From positions 1 through 64,000 of the forward strand of contig DASUWY010000051.1 in the NCBI GenBank assembly GCA_036378175.1: a stretch of DNA of 64,000 nucleotides, in the 5' to 3' direction. Every line of letters starts with the position of its first letter. The first letter of the stretch is position 1. The notes beneath the pieces were generated by a model that was given only the letters and a program-made list of their open reading frames with translations, made no database searches and was not told the DNA's origin. The position numbers and the translations under genes were made by a program. Positions 1-9,073 of this stretch are shown piece by piece. Source of the stretch: Thermoleophilaceae bacterium (lineage in GTDB: Bacteria > Actinomycetota > Thermoleophilia > Solirubrobacterales > Thermoleophilaceae).

Positions 1-129
1 ATTCGGTAACGCTCCCACGCCCGTGCGGCAGGGGCCCCATCGGCGACACTCCTGTCAAGGCCGACCGCAAGGTGGGTCACCGACCGCGGTTGAAAGTTGG
101 CCCCCTTTGGCGGACGCGCCGGCCGATCG

Positions 130-345
130 ACGGGCGCGGACGTCCAATTCCCGTCCCGGCTACGGGCAGGCCGTGCGAGTTGGCGGTCTTTGAGGCGGTA
201 ACTGTCGTCTATGCGCAAGAGGATCTCGGCGTGGAGGACGAGCCGGTCGATCATCGCGGTCGCGGTCACGTCGTCGAAGATCTTGCCCCAGGCGGTGAAG
301 TGGCGAGGACGAGCTGGTAGCGGCAAGACGAGCATCAGGATCGGG
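130..345 (-). pseudogene. IS21-family IstB-like ATPase, C-terminal remnant
   Basis: Reading the minus strand gives HFTAWGKIFDD, then AMIDRLVLHAEI and DSYRLKDR, the typical C-terminal end of IstB, the ATPase helper of IS21-type transposases. The residues before HFTAWG do not fit the family (a LTSN-like segment is expected), which suggests a frameshift or deletion near 310-320. No ATPase core, no partner IstA gene and no clear stop codon are present, and the frame stays open to base 1. The fragment is therefore a decayed insertion-sequence end, probably non-functional. It sits beside a partial tRNA, which fits a mobile-element border. The family call rests on motif memory only. Confidence 0.6.
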
Positions 346-493
346 CTCCCGCCTACCGAATCGTTGCGTCGGGTCAACACCGGGTCAACAGCACGTCCGA
401 AAACAGCCGCGAAGGCGCACCCTGCAAGGATCGCCAAACCCGCATTGCAGAGCCAATAAGCCGAACAGCCGCAAGCCGCCAGAACCCCGGCGA

Positions 494-539
<46 letters not shown>

Positions 540-744
540 CTACCGAAGCCTCGGAAACGAGGACTCCCGAAAGTCCCCAGAGGACCTGAAATCGAGTCCC
601 ACGCCCGGGGCTTCGGCTTGTCCGGGGGCGCCCGCCGTCCAGGTGTCTCCACCTAAGCAGCAAATACGTGCGCCTGGGACGACACCCGGGCCGCGGGGCA
701 GGGGTGCCTCCCCTATCCGACCGCGCTGGTAGGATTTAACGCCG

Positions 745-1200
745 ATGAACTTCTCGGCGAAGACGGAGTACGGCGTGCGGCTCATGGTCGAGCTCGGACG
801 CCAGTACGGCGGCTCTCCCACGTCGCTCAAGGCGATCTCGGAGGCCGAGGGGCTGCCGCTGTCATACCTGGAGCATGTGGTTGCCGACCTCAAACGGGCC
901 GGCCTCGTTGAGGCCACCAGAGGCGCGCGTGGCGGCTACCGGCTCGAGCGTCCTCCGACGCAGATCGGAATGGACGAGGTGGTGACGGCGCTCGAGGGGA
1001 CTCTTGCTCCGATGGATTGCTTCGTGACGTTGCCCACCCAGCGCGTGAACTGCTCTCACGAGACCGATCGCGGTCACGCGTGTGCCACCAAGCTGCTCTG
1101 GACCCGTGTCCAGGGCGGCGTGGTCCGCGCGCTCAAGGGCACGACGCTGGCGGAGCTCGTGGAGTTCTCCGAGTCGCACGCCCCGGTGGCGGCCGCCTAG
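745..1200 (+). CDS. Rrf2-family Fe-S responsive regulator of the suf operon
   Basis: This 151-residue protein begins MNFSAKTEYGVRLM, the Rrf2 winged-helix start, with the recognition helix around residues 25-52 and the wing GARGGYRL near 60-67. Three cysteines (C92, C103, C113) lie where IscR/SufR-type proteins bind a cluster, although the spacing is wider than in E. coli IscR. It is the first gene before sufC, 25 bases upstream, so it is probably a cluster-sensing repressor of this operon (inference). A TAGGAT that could be a -10 box lies at 729-734, only 11 bases before the ATG, so the mRNA may be nearly leaderless. No -35 was convincing. Confidence 0.85.
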   Translation: MNFSAKTEYGVRLMVELGRQYGGSPTSLKAISEAEGLPLSYLEHVVADLKRAGLVEATRGARGGYRLERPPTQIGMDEVVTALEGTLAPMDCFVTLPTQRVNCSHETDRGHACATKLLWTRVQGGVVRALKGTTLAELVEFSESHAPVAAA

Positions 1201-1225
1201 CCACCCGACACACAACTGGAGACGA

Positions 1226-1990
1226 ATGCCTGACCTTGAAATCAAGAACCTGCACGTAAGCGCCGGCGACAAGGAGATCCTCCGCGGTGTCGATCTTGCC
1301 GTGAGCAAGGGCGAGATCCACGCGATGATGGGTCCCAACGGCTCGGGCAAGTCCACCCTCGCGAACGTGATCATGGGCCACCCCGGCCTCGAGGTCACCG
1401 AGGGCGAGATCCTCTACAAGGGCGAGGACATCACCGAGGCCGAGCCCGACGAGCGCGCCCGCATGGGCGTGTTCATGGCGTTCCAGTACCCGGTGTCGGT
1501 GCCGGGCGTGACGGTCACGAAGTACCTGCGCACGGTGATCAACGCGCATCGCGAGGAGCGCGGCGAGCCGCAGATCCCGCTGAAGGAGTTTCGCACGACG
1601 GTCGAGGAGGCGATGGACCTGATGCAGGTCCCCCACGACTTCTCGCGCCGCTACCTCAACGAGGGCTTCTCGGGCGGCGAGAAGAAGCGCATGGAGATGC
1701 TTCAGCTCGCTCTGCAGCGCCCGGAGATCGCGATCCTCGACGAGACCGACTCGGGGCTCGACATCGACGCTCTGCGGATCGTCGCGAATGGCGTGAACAC
1801 GTTCGCCGGTCCGGACCTCGGCGTGCTGATCATCACCCACTACCAGCGCATCCTCCATCTGATCAAGCCCACCTCCGTGCACGTGATGTGGAACGGCCGC
1901 ATCGTCAAGGAGGGTGGCCCCGAGCTCGTCGCGGAGCTCGAGGAGAAGGGCTACGGCTGGATCAAGGAGGAGGTCGAGGCGGCCGCCTGA
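1226..1990 (+). CDS. sufC: Fe-S assembly ATPase SufC
   Basis: This 254-residue ABC-type ATPase powers the SufBCD scaffold in the cytoplasm. Walker A GPNGSGKST is at 36-44, the signature FSGGEKKRMEM near 150 and Walker B AILDETDSGLD near 170. The D-loop form DSGLD is the SufC variant. The ATG at 1226 is preceded by GGAG at 1218-1221; the frame is open further upstream but that part overlaps the regulator gene and is not conserved. Its stop overlaps the sufS start (TGATG). It acts with the sufB and sufD products 2-4 kb downstream. Confidence 0.96.
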   Translation: MPDLEIKNLHVSAGDKEILRGVDLAVSKGEIHAMMGPNGSGKSTLANVIMGHPGLEVTEGEILYKGEDITEAEPDERARMGVFMAFQYPVSVPGVTVTKYLRTVINAHREERGEPQIPLKEFRTTVEEAMDLMQVPHDFSRRYLNEGFSGGEKKRMEMLQLALQRPEIAILDETDSGLDIDALRIVANGVNTFAGPDLGVLIITHYQRILHLIKPTSVHVMWNGRIVKEGGPELVAELEEKGYGWIKEEVEAAA

Positions 1991-3192
1991 TGGCTGTGCT
2001 CACCCCCACAGCGCTCGACTTCCCGATCTTCCGGCAGGAGTTCGGGGAGGGGCCGCTCGTCTACCTCGACAGCGCGGCCACCTCGCAGAAGCCGGAGGCG
2101 GTGCTCGAGGCGATGGACCGCGCGTACCGCACCCGTCACGCGAGCGTGCATCGCGGCGTCTATCCGCTTGGCGCCCAGTCCACCGAGGACTTCGAGGGTG
2201 CGCGCCAGAAGATCGCGGATTGGATCGGCGCGACAGCCGCTGAGACGCTCTTTGCGTCGAACGCCACGGCTGCGATCAACCTGGTGGCGCGCAGCTACAT
2301 CCAGCCGGGCGACCGGGTGCTCCTCACCGAGATGGAGCACCACTCGAACATCGTGCCCTGGCAGCTCGCCGGCGCCGAGATCGAGTACGTGCCTGTGGAC
2401 GATCAGGGCGTGCTCGACATGGAGGCTCTCGACCAGCTGCTCGAGCGGCACCGTCCCAAGCTGGTGGCCGTGGCGCACGTGTCGAACGTGCTCGGCACGC
2501 GCAACCCGGTCGCAGAGATAGCCGCGCGCGCGCGTGAGGTGGGCGCGGTGGTGCTCGTCGACGGCGCCCAGGCGGCGCCGCACCTGGCGATCGACATGGG
2601 TCAGCTCGGCGTCGACTTCTACGCGTTCACCGGCCACAAGATGTACGGGCCCACGGGCATCGGCGTGCTCTACGGGCGGCGCGAGCTGCTCGAGGAGATG
2701 CCTCCTCTCATCGGCGGCGGTCACATGATCAGCCGCGTGGACTGGCAGGAGTCGCGCTGGAACGAGCTGCCGTGGAAGTTCGAGGCGGGCACGTCGGCGA
2801 TCGTCGAGGCCATCGGTCTCGGCGTCGCGGTGGACTGGCTCGCCGGAGTGGGCATGGACGCGATCCACGAGCACGAGGCGGATCTCACCGTCTACGCGCT
2901 CGAGCGTCTTGGCGAGCACCCGCGGGTCACGATCTACGGCCCGCCGGCCGAACAGCGCGGCGCACTCGTGTCGTTCGAGTTCGAGGGCGCACACCCGCAC
3001 GACGTGGCCGAGATCCTCGGCAGCCGCAATATCTGCGTGCGAGCGGGACATCACTGCGCCCAGCCGCTGATGCGCAAGCTCGGCGTGCCTGCCACCTCTC
3101 GCGCGAGCTTCGGCGTCTACAACACGCGCGCGGACGTTGACCGGTTGGTCGAGGGACTCGAGCGGGTAACCGAGCTTCTGAGGCTTGACTGA
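1990..3192 (+). CDS. sufS: Cysteine desulfurase SufS
   Basis: A 400-residue PLP enzyme of the group II NifS/SufS type that takes sulfur from cysteine as an enzyme-bound persulfide. The PLP lysine is K217 in [11 protein letters not shown], and the catalytic cysteine is C356 in [15 protein letters not shown] and VDGAQAAPH are typical active-site stretches. It starts at the ATG overlapping the sufC stop by one base and ends the same way on sufU, so translation is probably coupled. SufU is the expected sulfur acceptor because no sufE is present. Confidence 0.96.
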   Translation: MAVLTPTALDFPIFRQEFGEGPLVYLDSAATSQKPEAVLEAMDRAYRTRHASVHRGVYPLGAQSTEDFEGARQKIADWIGATAAETLFASNATAAINLVARSYIQPGDRVLLTEMEHHSNIVPWQLAGAEIEYVPVDDQGVLDMEALDQLLERHRPKLVAVAHVSNVLGTRNPVAEIAARAREVGAVVLVDGAQAAPHLAIDMGQLGVDFYAFTGHKMYGPTGIGVLYGRRELLEEMPPLIGGGHMISRVDWQESRWNELPWKFEAGTSAIVEAIGLGVAVDWLAGVGMDAIHEHEADLTVYALERLGEHPRVTIYGPPAEQRGALVSFEFEGAHPHDVAEILGSRNICVRAGHHCAQPLMRKLGVPATSRASFGVYNTRADVDRLVEGLERVTELLRLD

Positions 3193-3626
3193 TGGACGAC
3201 CTGTACAGAGAGCAGATCCTCGAGCACTACAAGCACCCGCAGAACTGGGGCGAGCTCGACTCCGCCGATCTCGAGTTCGAGGACACGAACCCGCTCTGCG
3301 GCGACGAGCTGAAGGTGCAGATCGCGGTGGACGACGACGGGCGAGTCGCGGACCTTCGCTTCTCGGGCCACGGCTGCGCGATCAGCCAGGCATCGGCCTC
3401 GATGGCGTCCGAGGAGGTCAAGGGCATGCCGGTGGACGAGCTGCTCCAGCTCGATAAGTCCTTCATCCTCGATCTGCTCGGGATCGACATCTCCGCCACC
3501 AGGATCAAGTGCGCGCTCCTGTCCCTGAAGGTGCTGAAAAGCGCCGCGCTCGGCCATGCGGCGGGGTGGGAGCAGGACACCCCCGAGGCCAGGCCGCCGG
3601 CCGGTGGCTCGCTACAATCCCTGTGA
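3192..3626 (+). CDS. sufU: SufU sulfurtransferase/scaffold protein
   Basis: A 144-residue protein of the IscU/SufU family. The metal site residues C36 and D38 (NPLCGD), C62 ([10 protein letters not shown]) and C107 (IKCALL) are all present. The SufU-type spacing between the second and third ligands indicates the zinc form that relays sulfur from SufS rather than a classical IscU scaffold. The start overlaps the sufS stop (TGATG). The last 25 residues are Pro/Gly/Ala-rich and look poorly conserved. A TACAAT that could act as an internal -10 for the next gene lies at 3612-3617. Confidence 0.93.
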   Translation: MDDLYREQILEHYKHPQNWGELDSADLEFEDTNPLCGDELKVQIAVDDDGRVADLRFSGHGCAISQASASMASEEVKGMPVDELLQLDKSFILDLLGIDISATRIKCALLSLKVLKSAALGHAAGWEQDTPEARPPAGGSLQSL

Positions 3627-3652
3627 ATTCCTATCGCAGAACTAGGACTTTT

Positions 3653-3982
3653 GTGACAAACGAAACCAAGGACACGATCACGGTCTGCCCGCTCTCGGAT
3701 CTGCCTCCGGGAAGCATGCGGCTGGTCGAGTGGGAGGACCTCGAAATCGGGGTCTTCAACTGCGGCGGGGAGATCCTCGCAATCGAGGACCGCTGCTCGC
3801 ACGACGACGGCCCGCTCGTGGAGGGCACACTCGACCAGGAGAGCTGCACCGTGGAGTGTCCGCGTCACGGCTCGGTGTTCGACTTGCGGACGGGCCGCCC
3901 CAAGACGCTCCCGGCGTACGAGCCGGTTGACACGTTCCCGGTGATCGTCGAGGACGACACGATCAAGTTGGAGGTCGAGTAA
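3653..3982 (+). CDS. Rieske-type [2Fe-2S] ferredoxin in the suf operon
   Basis: A 109-residue soluble Rieske protein. The ligands are C48-x-H50 (CSH) and C69-x2-H72 (CPRH), and the loop SVFDLRTG follows. It resembles the ferredoxin subunits of ring-hydroxylating oxygenases, but no oxygenase is nearby. Placement between sufU and sufB suggests that it is an electron carrier for, or a client of, Fe-S assembly. The GTG at 3653 was chosen because AGGA at 3644-3647 is well spaced. The upstream open frame overlaps sufU and does not look Rieske-like. It ends 4 bases before sufB. Confidence 0.9.
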   Translation: MTNETKDTITVCPLSDLPPGSMRLVEWEDLEIGVFNCGGEILAIEDRCSHDDGPLVEGTLDQESCTVECPRHGSVFDLRTGRPKTLPAYEPVDTFPVIVEDDTIKLEVE

Positions 3983-3986
3983 GCAA

Positions 3987-5438
3987 GTGGCAACACCTGA
4001 AGTAATTCCGCCGAGCAAGATCGAGGAGACGCAGAGGGCGCTCGCTGAGATCAACGCCGACTATGCCGAGCGCTACGGCTTCCACGATCCGGAGAACTAC
4101 CTCTACAAGGCGCCTAAGGGCCTGAACGAGGAGATCGTTCGCAAGATCTCCGAGTTCAAGAACGAGCCGCAGTGGATGCGGGACTTCAGGCTGAAGGCAC
4201 TCGAGCACTTCCTCGCGCGGCCGATGCCGAACTGGGGCTCGCCGCTGCTGGACGAGGTGAACTTTGACGACATCCACTACTTCGTGCGCGCCTCCGAGCG
4301 CGCCGGCCGCTCCTGGGACGACGTTCCCGAGGACGTGAAGAAGACGTTCGACCGCCTCGGCATCCCGGAGGCGGAGCGCAAGTTCCTCGCGGGCGTGGGC
4401 GCCCAGTACGAGTCCGAGGTCGTGTACCACCAGGTGCGCGAGGACCTCGAGAAGCAGGGCGTGCTGTTCCTCGACATGGACTCCGGGCTGCGCGAGCACG
4501 AGGACCTCGTGCGCGAGTACTTCGCCACGATCATCCCGCCGAACGACAACAAGCTTGCCGCGCTCAACTCGGCCGTGTGGTCGGGCGGCTCGTTCGTGTA
4601 CGTGCCGCCAGGAGTGCACGTGGAGATGCCGCTCCAGGCGTACTTCCGGATCAACACCGAGAACATGGGCCAGTTCGAGCGCACGCTGATCATCGCGGAC
4701 GAGGGCTCGTACGTGCACTACGTGGAGGGCTGCACGGCGCCCACGTACTCGTCGGACTCGCTGCACTCGGCGGTGGTCGAGCTGATCGCCAAGCCGGGCG
4801 CGCGCATCCGCTACACGACCGTGCAGAACTGGTCGCAGAACGTCTACAACCTGGTGACCAAGCGCGCGGTGGCGCACGAGCGCGCCACCGTCGAGTGGGT
4901 GGACTGCAACCTCGGCTCGAAGCTCACGATGAAGTACCCGTCCGTGTACCTCCTCGGTGAGGAGGCGCATGGCGAGGTGCTCTCGATCGCCTTCGCCGGC
5001 CCCGGCCAGCACCAGGACGCCGGCGCGAAGATCTACCACGTGGCGCCGCGCACCACGTCGAACATCTTCGCCAAGTCGATCTCGAAGGACGGCGGCCGCA
5101 GCTCCTACCGCGGCATGCTCGAGGTGGCGAAGGGCGCCGTGGAGTCGCGCTCGAAGGTGGTCTGCGACGCGCTTCTTCTCGACGAGCGCTCGCGTACCGA
5201 CACCTACCCGACGATCCGCATCTCCGAGGACGACGTGAACGTCGGCCACGAGGCCACGGTGTCGAAGGTGGGCGAGGACCAGCTCTTCTACCTCCAGGCC
5301 CACGGCATCCCGGAGGACGAGGCGGCGAAGATGATCGTGAACGGCTTCATCGAGCCGATCACCAAGGAGCTGCCGATGGAGTACGCGGTGGAGATGAACC
5401 GTCTCATTGAGCTCCAGATGGAGGGCTCGGTTGGCTAG
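3987..5438 (+). CDS. sufB: Fe-S cluster assembly scaffold protein SufB
   Basis: A 483-residue SufB, the core scaffold on which the cluster is built in the SufBCD complex. The N-terminal region ([20 protein letters not shown]) and the beta-helix core ([50 protein letters not shown]) are characteristic, and the length is normal. It starts with GTG 4 bases after the Rieske stop, with a weak Shine-Dalgarno. The downstream gap to sufD is unusual (see 5439-5555), whereas the other suf genes overlap or nearly touch. Confidence 0.96.
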   Translation: MATPEVIPPSKIEETQRALAEINADYAERYGFHDPENYLYKAPKGLNEEIVRKISEFKNEPQWMRDFRLKALEHFLARPMPNWGSPLLDEVNFDDIHYFVRASERAGRSWDDVPEDVKKTFDRLGIPEAERKFLAGVGAQYESEVVYHQVREDLEKQGVLFLDMDSGLREHEDLVREYFATIIPPNDNKLAALNSAVWSGGSFVYVPPGVHVEMPLQAYFRINTENMGQFERTLIIADEGSYVHYVEGCTAPTYSSDSLHSAVVELIAKPGARIRYTTVQNWSQNVYNLVTKRAVAHERATVEWVDCNLGSKLTMKYPSVYLLGEEAHGEVLSIAFAGPGQHQDAGAKIYHVAPRTTSNIFAKSISKDGGRSSYRGMLEVAKGAVESRSKVVCDALLLDERSRTDTYPTIRISEDDVNVGHEATVSKVGEDQLFYLQAHGIPEDEAAKMIVNGFIEPITKELPMEYAVEMNRLIELQMEGSVG

Positions 5439-5555
5439 CCAGGCGGCTGCGAACCTTCGCATTGCTGCGTCATCGGCCTGCTCGCGTGCAGAGCACGCCA
5501 CGCAGTCCTCTTCCTTGCACTGCTCGGTTCTCGCGCGCCTGGTCGGGGTGAGCCG
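5439..5555 (+). repeat. Hairpin-rich insert between sufB and sufD, candidate interspersed repeat
   Basis: This 117-base gap breaks an otherwise overlapping operon. It contains nested inverted repeats: CTGCGT (5465-5470) with ACGCAG (5500-5505), and inside them a perfect hairpin GCGTGC-AGA-GCACGC (5484-5498). No gene is supported and I see no second copy in the window. It reads like a small mobile or repeated palindromic unit, or a processing or translation-control hairpin setting sufD output. The repeat nature is an impression that needs a genome-wide search. Confidence 0.45.
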
Positions 5556-6758
5556 GTGACGGGCGCCGCGGTCGCCGAACCCAGCTGGTTGGCGGCGCGC
5601 CGGGAGCGCGCCGCAGTTCTGAAGGGCGAGCTGCCCCTGCCGGAGTGGAAGGGCCAGCTCGGCTGGGAGTTCTCGCCGCTCACCGGGTTCGACATCGAGG
5701 CATTTCCGGCGGCCGCGCCGGCCGACGTGCCGCCGGCGGCCCCGCTGCTCACCCCGCCTTCGGCGTCCGTGCCCGACGGCGCGGTGGTGCTGCCCCTGGC
5801 CGAGGCCGCGGCGTCACACGCCGACGTGGTGGAGCGCTGGCTCGGCAGCGTCGCTCCGGGCGACGATCCGTTCGTGGTCCGCAACGACGCGAGCTGGACG
5901 GACGGGCGGCTCGTGTACATCCCGCACGGGGTGCGGCTCGAAGATCCGATCGTGATCAGCGCGGTGGTGGACGGCGCGAGCGCGCTGCATTGGCGCACTC
6001 TCATCGTGCTCGACGAGGACGCGGAAGCCGAGGTCTGGGAGCAGCACCTCTCGTCCGACGACGAGTCCGAGGGTGTGCTCAACACTGTGGTTGAGCTCGT
6101 GGTGGGCCAGGGCTCGATCCTGCGCTACGTGTCGGGGCAGCACGTGAACGAGCGCACCTGGGTTTTCGGCAGCCAGCGCGCCGAGGTGGCTCAGGAGGCC
6201 ACGCTCGACTGGGCATCGCTCGGCTTCGGCGGGCGTGGAGGCAAGGTGCGCATGGAGACGAAGCTCGCGGGCGACGGCTCGCACGCGAAGGTCACCGGCG
6301 CGTATGCCGGCCTTCACCGCCAGCACCTCGACTTCGACACGCTGCAGGAGCACGCGGCTCCGAATACCACCTCCGATCTCGCCTTCCGGGGAGTGCTCCA
6401 GAACCGCGCCACGGCCGTGTGGCGCGGGATGATCCAGGTGGATCCCGGCGCTCAGAAGACGGACGCCTTCCAGGAGTCGCGCAACCTGCTGCTCTCCAAG
6501 CGCGCGCATGCGGACGCGATCCCCGGCCTCGAGATCGAGGCGAACGACGTGCGCTGCACTCACGCCGCCGCCGTCGCGCAGATCGACAAGGACCAGCTCT
6601 ACTACCTGATGTCGCACGGCCTCCCGCGCGAGCAGGCCACGCGGCTCGTGATCGAGGGTTTCCTCGCCGAGCTCGTGGAGCGCTTCCACGAGGGTCCGGT
6701 GCGCGAGCAGGTGGGCGGCGCCCTCGAGCGCAGGCTCGCGGAGCTGCTCGGCAGCTGA
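5556..6758 (+). CDS. sufD: Fe-S cluster assembly protein SufD
   Basis: A 400-residue SufD, the partner of SufB and SufC. The SufBD beta-helix domain fills the C-terminal two thirds (LVYIPHGVRLEDPI; SDLAFRGVLQNRATAVWRG; CTHAAAVAQIDKDQLYYLM). The N-terminus (PSWLAARRERA) is typical. The GTG at 5556 is the first usable start after the insert; it follows GGGGTGA, a modest Shine-Dalgarno. It is the last suf gene, and a GNAT gene follows at once. Confidence 0.95.
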   Translation: MTGAAVAEPSWLAARRERAAVLKGELPLPEWKGQLGWEFSPLTGFDIEAFPAAAPADVPPAAPLLTPPSASVPDGAVVLPLAEAAASHADVVERWLGSVAPGDDPFVVRNDASWTDGRLVYIPHGVRLEDPIVISAVVDGASALHWRTLIVLDEDAEAEVWEQHLSSDDESEGVLNTVVELVVGQGSILRYVSGQHVNERTWVFGSQRAEVAQEATLDWASLGFGGRGGKVRMETKLAGDGSHAKVTGAYAGLHRQHLDFDTLQEHAAPNTTSDLAFRGVLQNRATAVWRGMIQVDPGAQKTDAFQESRNLLLSKRAHADAIPGLEIEANDVRCTHAAAVAQIDKDQLYYLMSHGLPREQATRLVIEGFLAELVERFHEGPVREQVGGALERRLAELLGS

Positions 6759-6760
6759 GC

Positions 6761-7552
6761 TTGCAGCTCGTCGCCGCCGATTCGATCTCCCTTTCGGCAC
6801 TCGCGGCGCTCTTCAACGAGGGGTTCTCGGACTACCTCGTGCCGATGCGGCTCAGCGAGTCCCAGTTTCGCGACCACCTGCAGAACAACGACATTGACCT
6901 GTCCTGCTCGCGGGTGCTGGTGGAGGACGAGCCGGTTGCCTTCTCCCTCGTCGGGTTGCGCGCCGAGGAGGCCTGGATCGGCGGCATGGGCACGGTGCCG
7001 GCGCGGCGGCGGCGTGCCCTCGGTGAGCGAGCGCTGGTCGCGTCCATGGATGCGGCGTCGGAACGCGGCGCGTCCGGTGTCTGGCTCGAGGTGATCGATC
7101 GCAACGAGCCCGCCCTTCGCCTCTACGAGAAGCTCGGCTTCGAGCTCGTGCGCGATCTGGTGGTGTGGTCGCTCACCGCGCCGCAGGACGAACCGCCGCG
7201 GTCGCGCGAGGTCGAGCCGGAGGAGGCACGCGCGTGGATTGCCGCGCACCGTCAGAGCCGGGAGCCGTGGCAGCGCTCCGATGCGGCGCTGCGCCACATG
7301 GATGGGCTGCGGGCACTGATGGTCGAGAGCGGTGCCGCAGTGATCTACAAGCGGGCCGACAGCACGACCATCACGATGCAGATCACCGCCGGGGACGAGG
7401 AGGCGGCCTCGGAGGCGCTGCTTGCCGCGGCGGCAGGCGGGGGCGCACTCCGCCTGTCGAACGCGCCAGCGGGCGAGCCCGCATCGCGTGCGCTCGAGCG
7501 CCTCGGCGCCGAGCAGCAGGTGTGGCAGCACGAGATGCGCCTGGCTCTTTAG
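6761..7552 (+). CDS. GNAT-family N-acetyltransferase
   Basis: A 263-residue protein with one clear acetyl-CoA-binding GNAT fold at about residues 50-140: MGTVPARRRRALGERAL is the pyrophosphate-binding loop region and NEPALRLYEKLGFE the conserved end. The C-terminal 110 residues are divergent and may be a decayed second GNAT domain. The substrate is unknown. The TTG at 6761, 2 bases after the sufD stop, was chosen because homology-like sequence (ISLSALAALFNEGFSDY) begins directly after it; there is no strong ribosome site. It may be co-transcribed with suf but has no obvious role there. Confidence 0.78.
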   Translation: MQLVAADSISLSALAALFNEGFSDYLVPMRLSESQFRDHLQNNDIDLSCSRVLVEDEPVAFSLVGLRAEEAWIGGMGTVPARRRRALGERALVASMDAASERGASGVWLEVIDRNEPALRLYEKLGFELVRDLVVWSLTAPQDEPPRSREVEPEEARAWIAAHRQSREPWQRSDAALRHMDGLRALMVESGAAVIYKRADSTTITMQITAGDEEAASEALLAAAAGGGALRLSNAPAGEPASRALERLGAEQQVWQHEMRLAL

Positions 7553-7592
7553 GCGCCAGCGCTAATCTCCGCCAGGTCGTCCGCGAGGTTTG

Positions 7593-7627
7593 CGCGGTTG
7601 GTCCGCCGGCGCACCGCGGCTTTTTTT
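7593..7627 (+). terminator. Rho-independent terminator after the suf/GNAT operon
   Basis: A stem CGCGGT (7593-7598) / ACCGCG (7613-7618) with a GC-rich loop is followed two bases later by seven T residues (7621-7627). It ends the suf-GNAT transcript before the next gene, whose ribosome site CAAGGAGA begins a few bases on. The loop is long and can pair within itself. Confidence 0.65.
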
Positions 7628-7647
7628 GATCAAGGAGAGAACTTCAG

Positions 7648-8526
7648 ATGTCGCTTCGCATCCGCGCCGCGCTGGCCGTAGCCGTACTGTCTCTGATCGC
7701 CGTCCCGGCTGCGCACGGGGCGAGCAAGCAGTTCTATCTCTCGCTCGGCGACTCGTACGCCGTCGGCTACCAGGACAGCCTGAAGCACAGCACGCACAAC
7801 GGCTTCCCGGACCAGCTCGTGCCGCTCGCGCGCAAGAAGGGCTACCGCTTCACGCTCGTGAACCAGGGATGTGGCGGCGCCACCACCACCTCGATGCTGC
7901 AGCAGAAGGGCTGCGCTGCCGCCGCCCTTGCACCGGGCGCGGCCAATTACCCGAATCAGACTCAGGTTCAGGCTGCGGTTTCCTTCATCAAGAAGCACAA
8001 GAAGCAGATGGGGCTCGTGACGATCTCGATCGGCGGGAACGACATCGATGTGTGTCTCCCGAAGGCGGACCCGCTCACCTGCGTGGCGAACAACATGAAG
8101 GGCGCGACGCGCAACCTCGAGAGCATCGTGAAGCAGCTGCGCAAGGCCGGCGGGAAATCGCTGAGGATGGTCGGCACGACCTATCCCGACGTCGCGCTGG
8201 GCGCCTGGGTCCGCCAGGACGTCTTTGGAGCGAACGCGTCCACCCTGGCCGCGGAGTCGGTCACCGCGTTCCAGAAATACATCAACCCGGGCCTGCGAAA
8301 GGCGTACAGGAGCCAGAAGGCGGCGTTCGTCGACGTGACCACGGCCACCGGCGCGTTCGGCCCGTTCACCACCACCACGCTGGCGCCCTACGGCACGATT
8401 CCCGTGCCGGTGGCGAAGGCATGCCGGCTCACGTTCTTCTGCAGCCTGATCGGCATCCACATGACCACGCCGGGCTACGGGATCATCGCGAAGCTCGTGG
8501 CGGCGACCCTGCCGAAGCACCACTGA
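7648..8526 (+). CDS. Secreted SGNH/GDSL-family hydrolase
   Basis: A 292-residue protein with a signal peptide (residues 1 to about 24, ending AAHGA). The SGNH blocks are visible: LSLGDSYAVGY (nucleophile Ser), NQGCGGATTT (Gly block), SIGGNDID (Asn) and, near the end, GIHMTTPGYG (catalytic His). Four or more cysteines suggest disulfides outside the cell. The family covers lipases and esterases of the actinobacterial SGNH type; the substrate cannot be read from sequence. A good Shine-Dalgarno (AAGGAG) precedes the ATG. Confidence 0.88.
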   Translation: MSLRIRAALAVAVLSLIAVPAAHGASKQFYLSLGDSYAVGYQDSLKHSTHNGFPDQLVPLARKKGYRFTLVNQGCGGATTTSMLQQKGCAAAALAPGAANYPNQTQVQAAVSFIKKHKKQMGLVTISIGGNDIDVCLPKADPLTCVANNMKGATRNLESIVKQLRKAGGKSLRMVGTTYPDVALGAWVRQDVFGANASTLAAESVTAFQKYINPGLRKAYRSQKAAFVDVTTATGAFGPFTTTTLAPYGTIPVPVAKACRLTFFCSLIGIHMTTPGYGIIAKLVAATLPKHH

Positions 8527-8533
8527 CCGCACC

Positions 8534-8560
8534 TGTCACATAGCCGGCGGGCCAACCGTC
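8534..8560 (+). promoter_or_regulatory. ECF41-type promoter, TGTCACA-N16-CGTC
   Basis: TGTCACA (8534-8540), a 16-base spacer and CGTC (8557-8560) match the described ECF41 target promoter. It lies 36 bases before the AhpD-like gene, which overlaps the ECF41 gene itself, so the sigma factor most likely drives its own operon. Confidence 0.8.
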
Positions 8561-8596
8561 TTGGTGTGTGCAACCGTACGAATAGGAGGCACCATC

Positions 8597-9073
8597 ATGA
8601 CCCCCAAGTTTCCGGCGGCGCGTATCCAGCTTGACGCGGTCGCGCCCAAGCCTGTGGCGGCGATACTGCGCGTGGAGCGCTCGATCGAGCTCGATCCCGG
8701 GCTCCACGACCTGGTGAGCCTGCGCGCGTCGCAGCTCAACGGCTGCGCCTTCTGCATCGACATGCACTGGAAGGACGCGCGGGCGCGCGGTGAGAGCGAG
8801 GAGCGGCTCTACATGCTGAGCGCCTGGCGTGAGAGCGACCTCTATGACGAGCGGGAGCAGGCCGCTCTCGAGCTCTGTGAGGCAATGACCTTCATCGCCG
8901 ACGGCCACGTGCGCGATTCGGTGTGGGCACAGGTGCGTTCGGAGTTCACCGAGGAGGAGACCGCGCAGCTTGTGTACGCGATCGCCGCGATCAACACCTG
9001 GAACCGGCTCCAGATCACCTCACGGGCGGAGGCTGGGCACTACCAACCGGGCGACCTCGCCGCGGCGGCGTGA
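8597..9073 (+). CDS. AhpD-like carboxymuconolactone decarboxylase family protein (ECF41 partner)
   Basis: A 158-residue all-helical CMD/AhpD protein. The peroxidatic CxxC is C50-x2-C53 with H57 four residues later (GCAFCIDMH), the redox-active form of the family. A strong AGGAGG lies 7 bases before the ATG. It overlaps the sigma-factor gene by one base (TGATG). CMD proteins are one of the three known partner types of ECF41 sigma factors. The likely role is peroxide or thiol stress handling; the substrate is unknown. Confidence 0.92.
   Translation: MTPKFPAARIQLDAVAPKPVAAILRVERSIELDPGLHDLVSLRASQLNGCAFCIDMHWKDARARGESEERLYMLSAWRESDLYDEREQAALELCEAMTFIADGHVRDSVWAQVRSEFTEEETAQLVYAIAAINTWNRLQITSRAEAGHYQPGDLAAAA

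Noticed and set aside
3963-5501. 512-codon ORF on the minus strand opposite sufB
   Set aside because: It is antisense to a clear SufB gene, its translation is Arg/His/Leu/Val-rich without motifs, and such frames are expected in GC-rich DNA with strong third-position bias.
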